The notes beneath the pieces were generated by a model. It was not told the origin of the DNA and made no database searches. It saw nothing but the letters and a program-made list of their open reading frames with translations. From assembly GCA_018896355.1 (NCBI GenBank), contig JAHIMW010000070.1:1-8476 (forward strand): a stretch of 8,476 nucleotides of DNA, written 5' to 3'. The translations under genes and the position numbers were made by a program. Origin of the DNA: Pseudomonadota bacterium (GTDB lineage: Bacteria; Desulfobacterota; Syntrophia; Syntrophales; UBA5619). Shown in pieces: positions 1 to 6,172 of the stretch; positions within the stretch are counted from its first letter, which is position 1, and every line of letters begins with the position of its first letter.

Positions 1-12
1 GCTCAAATCAAT

Positions 13-56
13 CCCCTCCCCCTTGGCGGGGGAGGGTTAGGGTGGGGGGGAGGGGG
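13..56. repeat. GC-rich palindromic intergenic repeat, copy 1
   Basis: A perfect 9-bp inverted repeat (CCCTCCCCC at 14-22, GGGGGAGGG at 28-36) encloses a 5-base loop, followed by a G-rich tail (TTAGGGTGGGG...) to about 56. The same design, a CCCTC/GAGGG-type stem with a 5-base loop and an AGGGTGGGGG tail, recurs at 7336-7370, and the stem core recurs three times at 8384-8476. It lies upstream of the crotonase gene and has no T-run, so it is a dispersed palindromic (REP-like) element rather than a clear intrinsic terminator. The remaining bases to 112 show only the crotonase ribosome binding site. Confidence 0.7.
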
Positions 57-112
57 ATAAACTAAAGAAAAAGTGTTACAAGGCAGCAGATCAGGTGAAA
101 GGGGTGCAAACC

Positions 113-913
113 ATGGATAGTTCTTTCAAGATCGAAAAAGAGGCGAACGTGGCCTGGCTGATTCTGAACCGGCCGGAGCAGCGCAATACGATGACATGGT
201 CCTTCTTCACGGAGCTTGCGGAACACTTTGCCGCCTTGGACGACGATCCGGAGGTCCGGACGGTCGTCATCCGCGCGGAGGGAAAGATGTTCACCGCCGG
301 CCTCGACCTTGTCGCCGCGGAGTCGCTCCTGGGCAACGGCTCGGCCTCCTACCGCGAAGAGCTGCGGAAGAAGATCCTTGACCTCCAGGAAGCATTCAGC
401 GCCATCGAGCGCTGCCGGAAGCCGGTGATCGCCGCGGTACATGGCCACTGCATCGGCGGCGGAGTGGATCTGCTTTCGGCCTGCGACATCCGTCTGGCCG
501 CCAAAGACGCCATTTTCTCCATCCGGGAGACGCGGATCGGGATCATCGCCGACATCGGGACGCTCCAGCGGCTTCCGACCATCATCGGCCACGGCTGGTG
601 CCGCGAGCTCGCGCTCACCGGCCGGAACTTTACCGCGGCGGATGCGCTGAAGATGGGGTTCATCACGCATCTCTGCGAGGACCGGGAGTCGCTCTACGGG
701 GAGGCGAAGGCCCTCGCCGACGAGATCGCCGGTCTCCCGCCGCTCGCCGTCCAGGGAACGAAAGAGGTGCTTCTCCACGGCCGCGACCACGGCGTCTACC
801 CGGGGCTCCACTACGTCGCCCAGAAGAACGCCGCGCAGATCCCGAACGACGATATGATCGAGGCCGTGGCGGCCTTCCTCGAAAAGCGGAAGCCGATCTT
901 CAAGGGGCGGTAG
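113..913 (+). CDS. Enoyl-CoA hydratase/isomerase (crotonase) family protein, probable delta3,5-delta2,4-dienoyl-CoA isomerase type
   Basis: Cytoplasmic crotonase-fold enzyme of 266 residues, a usual length for the family. It probably moves double bonds in unsaturated acyl-CoAs during beta-oxidation. Oxyanion-hole segments are visible at residues 60-66 (FTAGLDL) and 110-119 (HGHCIGGGVD). The stretch SACDIRLA...RETRIGIIADIGTLQRLP resembles eukaryotic dienoyl-CoA isomerase (ECH1) closely. Asp119, Glu139 and Asp147 keep the 20- and 8-residue spacing of the rat enzyme's Asp176/Glu196/Asp204, so all three acidic residues of the isomerase are present. ATG at 113 is preferred because AAAGGGG (98-104) lies 8 bases upstream; a GTG at 95 would add six residues but has a poor ribosome site. 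The family is certain. The exact substrate is inferred; a general enoyl-CoA hydratase or a ring-derived acyl-CoA hydratase remains possible. Confidence 0.88.
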   Translation: MDSSFKIEKEANVAWLILNRPEQRNTMTWSFFTELAEHFAALDDDPEVRTVVIRAEGKMFTAGLDLVAAESLLGNGSASYREELRKKILDLQEAFSAIERCRKPVIAAVHGHCIGGGVDLLSACDIRLAAKDAIFSIRETRIGIIADIGTLQRLPTIIGHGWCRELALTGRNFTAADALKMGFITHLCEDRESLYGEAKALADEIAGLPPLAVQGTKEVLLHGRDHGVYPGLHYVAQKNAAQIPNDDMIEAVAAFLEKRKPIFKGR

Positions 914-960
914 CGGACACCGATGCCGGAAGTGAAGGGCTTTCAATAATCAATAAATCA

Positions 961-989
961 TTGACCAATGGCTCGTGATCGTTCAGAAT
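961..989 (+). promoter_or_regulatory. Candidate sigma70-type promoter upstream of the DUF362 gene
   Basis: TTGACC (961-966) matches five of six bases of the -35 consensus and is separated by 17 bases from CAGAAT (984-989), which matches four of six of the -10 consensus. The site lies in the AT-richer part of the 138-bp gap between the crotonase and DUF362 genes. The -35 box sits inside a small inverted repeat (CATT-GACC-AATG, 959-970) that could be a regulator site or chance. This would give the DUF362/4Fe-4S/acyl-CoA dehydrogenase-remnant cluster its own start, separate from the crotonase. Sequence match only. Confidence 0.35.
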
Positions 990-1051
990 ATAACGGACAA
1001 CAACCGACCGCAACCCTTCACGGGTCTGATGCGGGATAAAAAGGAGGAGCG

Positions 1052-2377
1052 ATGTCGCCATCAAAAGTATGGTTCATGAACGCGCGGGCGAGGCGTTTTC
1101 TCGAATCGACGGCCATCAAGGGCCGCCAGATCCTGGAGCGATCCGGCTGGCTGGATCGTCTGCAGAAGGGCGACATCGTGGCGGTGAAGACCCACATGGG
1201 TGAGGCCTACAATGTCGGGTATCTGAGACCCGTGATCATCCGCACGCTGGTCGATCTTCTGAAGGAGAAGGGGCTGCGCCCCTTCGTCACCGATACGACG
1301 ACGATGCCCTACCACCCCTGGATCAGCCGGACGCTGGCGATGGATCACCTCGAAACAGCAAACAAGAACGGTTTCAATCAGGGTACCGTCGGCTGTCCGA
1401 TCGTGATGGCCGATGGTTGGCTCGGAACCGACGATGTGGTGGTCGATTTGCAGGGCCGGGGGAACTACCTGAACAAACAGTTCGTGGCCCGCGCGATCGC
1501 CGACGCCGACGCGCTTCTGTCGGTGGCCCATTTCAAGGGGCATCCCGCCGGCGGGTACGGGGGATCGCTGAAGAACATCGGTGTCGGCGGGGCGAGCAAA
1601 CGGGGCAAGATGAATCTCCACGGCGCCCTGGCCGGCGACAAGCCCGTGATCGACGCCAAACTCTGCCCGGGACGCCAGTGCGAATGGTGGCAGGTTTGTG
1701 AAGACTGCTGCCCCGAAGGGTCGATCCAGGTGACGGATCAGGGTCTTGAAGTGGACCTGGAGAGTTGCGTCTACTGTTTTGCCTGCGCCAACCTCTGCGT
1801 CAACATGGCGGGCTTCAATGCGATCCAGCGCTTCGACCACCTGCCCACCCTCGGCCGCCGCATTGCCGATTCGGCGCTCGCCGCGATGATGACCAAGGAG
1901 GAGGGGAAGGCCTTCTTCCTCAATTTCGCGATGGACATCTCCCCGAGCTGCGACTGCTACGGATGGACCGACACCCCGATCGTCAACGGTCTCGGGATCC
2001 TGGCCTCCTACGACCCGGTGGCGGTCGACAAGGCATGCATCGACATGATGAACGCCGCTCCCGGCCTGCTCAATTCCGAGGCGGAGGAGTTCGGCGCGCT
2101 GGAGGCGGGCTCAAAAAAGCTGAACGTCATCAAAGGGAAGGACATCGAGGCCCAGATCTACGGCGGCGTGGCCAACGGCCTCGGTTCGGCCGACTACGCA
2201 ATTGAAGAGGTTCCTCTGGATCGGAGCCAGGCGGCGATCCACACCTTTTACCCCGAGGTGCGTGCGAAAAAACTAAAAAGCATGTACGCAAAGAACCATC
2301 CCCTCAAGGGGCTGGACACGGCCTCTTTCGGACGGCCGACCGAGGGGGTGACCGACCCGCGCCATCCGAAAAAATAA
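1052..2377 (+). CDS. DUF362 domain protein with ferredoxin-like 4Fe-4S insert
   Basis: Protein of 441 residues with no signal peptide or membrane segment, so cytoplasmic. Residues about 42-190 resemble the DUF362 family, including a SVAHFKGH...GGSLKNIGVGG stretch. A cysteine-rich ferredoxin-like insert follows (about 201-255). The DUF362 fold then appears to resume with NFAMDISPSCDCYGW (291-305, Cys300/Cys302) and GILASYDPVAVDKA. The second cluster motif is regular: Cys239, 242, 245, 249 (Cx2Cx2Cx3C). The first is unusual: Cys205, 210, 216, 219, 220, then Pro. The family has no settled biochemical role; an electron-transfer or iron-sulfur oxidoreductase function is inferred from the cysteines and the adjacent 4Fe-4S protein. 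ATG 1052 follows a strong AAGGAGG at 1041-1047. The next gene starts 32 bp downstream, suggesting one transcript. Confidence 0.85.
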   Translation: MSPSKVWFMNARARRFLESTAIKGRQILERSGWLDRLQKGDIVAVKTHMGEAYNVGYLRPVIIRTLVDLLKEKGLRPFVTDTTTMPYHPWISRTLAMDHLETANKNGFNQGTVGCPIVMADGWLGTDDVVVDLQGRGNYLNKQFVARAIADADALLSVAHFKGHPAGGYGGSLKNIGVGGASKRGKMNLHGALAGDKPVIDAKLCPGRQCEWWQVCEDCCPEGSIQVTDQGLEVDLESCVYCFACANLCVNMAGFNAIQRFDHLPTLGRRIADSALAAMMTKEEGKAFFLNFAMDISPSCDCYGWTDTPIVNGLGILASYDPVAVDKACIDMMNAAPGLLNSEAEEFGALEAGSKKLNVIKGKDIEAQIYGGVANGLGSADYAIEEVPLDRSQAAIHTFYPEVRAKKLKSMYAKNHPLKGLDTASFGRPTEGVTDPRHPKK

Positions 2378-2409
2378 CGAGGATCGGCATAAGAAAGGAG
2401 AGAACGAAT

Positions 2410-3489
2410 ATGGCGGAAAAAGTTTACCGTGAACTGTGCGAAACCCTGGCCAAACGGCGGGGAAGGTATCCGGGAAAGGATATTCCCGAGTTTTACGCCC
2501 TGGTTGAGGAGCTGTTCACCCCGGAAGAGGCGGCGGCCTACAATGCGATACCGAAAGGGTTTCATCCCGCCGATGTGATCGCAAAGGTATTGGGGAAAGA
2601 GGTAAAAGAGGTGACTCCCATCCTGGAGGGGATGGCAGACAAGGGCCTCTGCACCGCCGGTTCCATGGGGGAGATCACCTTTTACGGCGCGCCGACCTTC
2701 GTTCCGGGTATCTTTGAATTCCAGTTCATGAGGGGCACCAAGACGGAACGGGACAAGAAGATCGCCCGGCTGATCCACGCCTACAAGGCCGCCGTGGATG
2801 TCGATCAAGGGCCGGTGACGATCACCTTTCCGACAACCCGCGTGATCCCGGTGGACGAAAAGATTCAGAACGACAATGTCATCCACACCTACCATCAGGT
2901 GGCGACCTATATCGAAAAATACCACCCCCTGGCCGTCTCCACCTGTTTCTGCCGCCACGAGGCCAAACTGTTGGACGAAACCGACGATTGCGGAAACCCC
3001 GATGACGTCTGCATGCAATTCGGCATCGGGGCCCAGTTTGTCATCGATCGGAAAATGGGCCGACAGATTACCAAGGAGGAGGCGTTCGCGATCCTTAAAA
3101 AGTCGGAAGAGGCCGGGCTGGTTCATGCGTCCATCAACCGGCAGGAGATCGATTTCCTCTGCAACTGCTGCGCATGTCATTCCATGATCCTCAAGACCGC
3201 CCTCGCTCAACCCAAGCCGGGCGTGATCCTGAACTCCGGTTTCCAACCCGAGCACAACCCTGAGCTATGCACTTCATGCGGGGCCTGTGTCGATCGCTGT
3301 CCTGCCAAAGCGATCATCATGGCCGACGGGGACGAATGGGATTTGAATCTGGACCGCTGTATCGGGTGCGGCGTCTGCGCGACAGGCTGCGCCTTCGAGG
3401 CAATTGCCCTCATCGAGAGGGTCGGGGTGTTGCCGCCTCCGGCTGACCAAAAGGCGTTGCTGGAGGCCGTCAAGGCCAGCCAGGCTTGA
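2410..3489 (+). CDS. 4Fe-4S dicluster-binding protein with additional cysteine motifs
   Basis: Cytoplasmic iron-sulfur protein of 359 residues, probably an electron carrier or oxidoreductase subunit. The C-terminal part is a 2[4Fe-4S] ferredoxin module: Cys287/290/293/297 followed by Pro, and Cys317/320/323/327 followed by Ala instead of the usual Pro. Upstream is a central domain with further cysteines: CFCRHE at 179-184, Cys194, Cys201, and CNCCAC at 251-256. These could hold another cluster or metal. The N-terminal ~100 residues, including PADVIAKVLGKEVKEVTPILEGMADKGL, look like a winged-helix-type fold, possibly a docking module. ATG 2410 is preceded by AAAGGAGA at good spacing. It lies 32 bp after the DUF362 gene and 34 bp before the acyl-CoA dehydrogenase remnant, so the three are likely cotranscribed. 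The iron-sulfur character is certain; the partner and reaction are unknown. Confidence 0.82.
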   Translation: MAEKVYRELCETLAKRRGRYPGKDIPEFYALVEELFTPEEAAAYNAIPKGFHPADVIAKVLGKEVKEVTPILEGMADKGLCTAGSMGEITFYGAPTFVPGIFEFQFMRGTKTERDKKIARLIHAYKAAVDVDQGPVTITFPTTRVIPVDEKIQNDNVIHTYHQVATYIEKYHPLAVSTCFCRHEAKLLDETDDCGNPDDVCMQFGIGAQFVIDRKMGRQITKEEAFAILKKSEEAGLVHASINRQEIDFLCNCCACHSMILKTALAQPKPGVILNSGFQPEHNPELCTSCGACVDRCPAKAIIMADGDEWDLNLDRCIGCGVCATGCAFEAIALIERVGVLPPPADQKALLEAVKASQA

Positions 3490-3523
3490 CGTACAAACTT
3501 CACCGTTGAAAGGAGATTTACCT

Positions 3524-3682
3524 ATGGCCAACCTGATCATCGATCCGCGGGATCAGAAATTCGCCGCGACCGCCCGGTATTTCATCAAGCACGTCCTGCC
3601 CGAGGTGGATGCGGCCGCAAAGGCCATCAAAAGCGGTGACCTCTCGATGATGGAGATTGCCGACGAGGGCTTCGCCTCCTGA
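3524..3682 (+). pseudogene. Internally deleted acyl-CoA dehydrogenase remnant (52 codons)
   Basis: An open frame of 52 codons with an excellent ribosome site (AAAGGAGA, 8-9 bases before ATG 3524), 34 bp after the 4Fe-4S gene. Residues 1-13 (MANLIIDPRDQKF) resemble the extreme N-terminus of the ~600-residue acyl-CoA dehydrogenases common in anaerobic Desulfobacterota, which usually continue with VLYEQL or VLFEQL. Residues 14-52 (AATARYFIKHVLPEV..., ending DLSMMEIADEGFAS) instead resemble the extreme C-terminus of the same long enzymes. The FAD-binding and catalytic middle is absent, so no dehydrogenase activity is expected. The frame is kept across the junction near AAATTC (3557-3562). I infer a single in-frame deletion of well over 500 codons, or an assembly collapse. 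A genuine small protein is possible but less likely. Family resemblance is from memory, not a search. Confidence 0.55.
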
Positions 3683-3691
3683 CGGACCCCT

Positions 3692-3736
3692 GTGACCTTC
3701 CCTTGGGGAATGGTCCCCTCTCTCGGGGAAGGTCGC
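3692..3736. terminator. Nested hairpin between convergent genes, possible bidirectional terminator
   Basis: Outer perfect 9-bp stem GACCTTCCC (3694-3702) with GGGAAGGTC (3726-3734). Inside it is a second stem GGGGA (3705-3709) and TCCCC (3714-3718) around the loop ATGG. It sits 10 bp after the stop of the + strand remnant and about 20 bp after the - strand protease stop, in the 75-bp convergent gap, so it could end transcription from both sides. No T-run follows on either strand, so it is not a canonical intrinsic terminator and could instead be a REP-like repeat or an mRNA-stabilising structure. Confidence 0.45.
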
Positions 3737-3757
3737 GTCACTCATCGAAATGACCGT

Positions 3758-6139
3758 CTATCGGAGTTCCGCCGCGGTCTGCAGGATGAAAATCGCCTCC
3801 TGCAGGCCGATCTTGTCATCCCCGGTCACACCCTTCCCGCAGGCGGCACAGGGATAAGGGACCGGGGGCGGCAGGCCCGAGAGCAGCTGCAACGCCAAGA
3901 CGGCGTCGTTCAGCCCGATCCGGCAGTCACCGGTCAGATCGGCGGGCAGCAGAAGGCTCTTGAGCGCGGCAAACGCATTCACCCTGCCGCCGGAAACCAT
4001 TTTGTCGGCAACGCTCCCGATCGGATCCGCCGTATCGAGAATCGCAGACTTGATCCCCGTGTATGACAGCGAAGGACACTGGGCCAGCAGCAGGCCGGCC
4101 ACCCCCGCAACATGCGGGGCGGCCATCGAGGTGCCGTTCATGTAAGCATAGATGACCGGTCTATTGATCAGGGTCACCGTCGGGCTACCGAGAGCGATCA
4201 GTGCCTCGCCGGCCGCTTTGGTGATGGAAACCGCCGGCACCCAGTCGCCGGGACTGCCCAGTGTGCCGCCGCTGGCGTCGAAACTATCAGGCGGAACTCT
4301 GTTGTTGTAGATGATCACCCCTTTGGCACCGGCGACCTGGGCGTTTTGCACCTTTTGATCGAAATAAAAATCGTTCCCGTCCCGGTTTCCCCTCTGGATC
4401 AGCGCGATGTATCCGGTCACGCCGTCGGGAAATTGATCCGTGTACCCCTGTCCGCAGTTATAGGCGGTCCCCGTGATCCCGTTTTCGCCCGTCCGGCCCG
4501 CATACTCCATGCCGAGCGCCGCGTATTCGACCGGATTGCTCCCCGCGACCCGGACCCGAGCATCGGTCCCAGAGCTTTCCAGGGTGGTTGAATAGATGCT
4601 CACGCCGGGGGCCATCAGATCTACGCTGGTTGGTCCCCAATTGCTGAAGGATGCAAGTTTGTCGTCCGAGCCGCTGGCAGCCACTGAAATGATGTTGTCC
4701 AGGGGGTAGCCGGCCGGATAATTCGCCGTCACATCGGTGTTCTGAGTGCTGTTTCCGGCCGCACAAACCGCAAGGACGCCCGCATCTTTCAATGCCGTGA
4801 AGGCGCCCTCCTCTTCAGCGCTTCCGGCCGAACCCCCGAAGCTGCTGTTGACGATTTTCGCCCCCTGGTCGATCGCGTACTGGATGGCCTCAATGATCGC
4901 AAATTCCAAGAAAGAGTTGCTGTTATCCGCCTGAACCTTCAGGGGCATGATTCTCGCCTGCCAGTTGATCCCGGCAATCCCCAGGCCGTTGTTCCCCGAC
5001 GCGGCGATGATGCCGGCGATATGGGTGCCGTGACCGTCCACGTCCATCGGGTCGTTGTCCGCAACCGGATTTATTGCATCATTGCCGGCGAAGTCCCAGC
5101 CCCGGATGTCATCGACATAGCCGTTGCCGTCATCGTCGATGCCATTGCCGGGAATCTCCGCCGCATTGATCCAGATGTTTCCCCGCAGGTCCGGGTGTTG
5201 GTAATCGACGCCCGTATCGATGACGGCGATGACCACCGCCGGTTTCCCCGGCGTGATGTCCCAGGCTTCCCCGGCATGGATGTTCGCCAGCCCCCATTGC
5301 AGATCGGCATAAGGATCGTTGGCAGCCCGGTTCGGGTAGCGCAGGGCGTGTCTTTCCGCATGCTCCACGATGGCGGAGGCCGCGTAGAGCGCCATCGCCT
5401 CCATCTCCGCCAGCCCTGTGCGAAGCCTGATCCTCTGCAGCCGCAGCTTCGAAATTGTTCCCAGAACGGAGCTTCCCAGGGAACGATGCAACTCCTCCAT
5501 CTGCCGATCGGTCGCGCCTGGCTTGAATCGGACCAGCAGCTCACCCTTTTTATAGAGCGGCCTCGCCCGGTCGTCCGTTTCGCCGGAGACGCCTTCGCCG
5601 CCCGATTCACCCTGAGAAATCCGGCTTCCCGGTTTTCCATCGGCATGCTCCGCCGAGGCGCCGGAAAATACCCGCCTTGCCTCGGTGTTGTCGCCCGGGG
5701 AGGTTGCCGAAGCGGGCGTTGCGGCCCCGCCGGCCCCTTTTGCGTCGGCCCCGCCGAAGGCCAGCGCGCGGATGATTCTATAGGCATTGAGATCCGGCAG
5801 ATATTCATAAACCAGGGCCCGGCTCCTGCACAGATTTTCCAGGACCTCTTCGATCGTCACGTCGGTCAGTTGGATGGTGACTTCACCGGACACCCCTTCA
5901 CCGGGGACAACGTCCATTTTTGCCTTTTGGGCGATCTCCCGCAGGACGTCCCGGATGGCGGCGTTCTTGACATCGATGGATATCCGGTTGCCCTGAATCC
6001 GGATGACCTGTTCTTGGGTCCGCAGACTCCCTTCTTCCGCGGCAAAGGATGGCGAGACCGACGGGCCGATCACGCCGATGATGCCCGGGATGAGTATCAA
6101 GGTCAACAGCAGTCTGAGCGTGGAATCAACAAATATCAA
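3758..6139 (-). CDS. Secreted S8 (subtilisin-like) serine protease with STN, PA and dockerin-like domains
   Basis: Exported endopeptidase of 793 residues. A hydrophobic signal segment covers residues about 8-33 (likely cleavage near SFA-A). An STN/secretin N0-like domain follows at about 50-124 (ISIDVKNAAIRDVLREIA...), then a Gly/Ala/Ser-rich linker (128-194) and a subtilase propeptide-like region (197-268). The catalytic domain runs from about 280 to 730, with triad Asp308 (VIDTGVD), His370 (HGTHIAG), Ser671 (GTSMAAPHVAG) and oxyanion Asn463. A PA domain (about 525-655) is inserted between Asn463 and Ser671. The C-terminus (733-793) carries two dockerin/EF-hand-like Ca motifs (DLTGDCRIGLNDA and VTGDDKIGLQEA). 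The start is TTG 6139, with AAGGA nine bases upstream; an in-frame stop only a few codons further upstream excludes a longer start. It lies 33 bp after the flavin oxidoreductase gene, so cotranscription is possible. Protease identity is certain; the target is unknown. Confidence 0.92.
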   Translation of the reverse strand: MIFVDSTLRLLLTLILIPGIIGVIGPSVSPSFAAEEGSLRTQEQVIRIQGNRISIDVKNAAIRDVLREIAQKAKMDVVPGEGVSGEVTIQLTDVTIEEVLENLCRSRALVYEYLPDLNAYRIIRALAFGGADAKGAGGAATPASATSPGDNTEARRVFSGASAEHADGKPGSRISQGESGGEGVSGETDDRARPLYKKGELLVRFKPGATDRQMEELHRSLGSSVLGTISKLRLQRIRLRTGLAEMEAMALYAASAIVEHAERHALRYPNRAANDPYADLQWGLANIHAGEAWDITPGKPAVVIAVIDTGVDYQHPDLRGNIWINAAEIPGNGIDDDGNGYVDDIRGWDFAGNDAINPVADNDPMDVDGHGTHIAGIIAASGNNGLGIAGINWQARIMPLKVQADNSNSFLEFAIIEAIQYAIDQGAKIVNSSFGGSAGSAEEEGAFTALKDAGVLAVCAAGNSTQNTDVTANYPAGYPLDNIISVAASGSDDKLASFSNWGPTSVDLMAPGVSIYSTTLESSGTDARVRVAGSNPVEYAALGMEYAGRTGENGITGTAYNCGQGYTDQFPDGVTGYIALIQRGNRDGNDFYFDQKVQNAQVAGAKGVIIYNNRVPPDSFDASGGTLGSPGDWVPAVSITKAAGEALIALGSPTVTLINRPVIYAYMNGTSMAAPHVAGVAGLLLAQCPSLSYTGIKSAILDTADPIGSVADKMVSGGRVNAFAALKSLLLPADLTGDCRIGLNDAVLALQLLSGLPPPVPYPCAACGKGVTGDDKIGLQEAIFILQTAAELR

Positions 6140-6172
6140 TATCCGTAATCCTTATACCATTGTCCATGGCCG

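Noticed and set aside
62..946. 294-codon open frame on the - strand opposite the crotonase gene
   Set aside because: Composition-driven shadow of a GC-rich gene. No family features in the translation, and the opposite strand encodes a clear crotonase with all key residues.
932..1021. 8-bp inverted repeat GTGAAGGG / CCCTTCAC (932-939 and 1014-1021) around the DUF362 promoter region
   Set aside because: The arms are 74 bases apart and short, with no extension, so it is likely chance; no recognised operator.
5021..6148. 375-codon + strand open frame opposite the protease N-terminal half
   Set aside because: Rich in Arg/Asp/Val runs typical of antisense frames and has no recognisable domain. 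The - strand protease is unambiguous.
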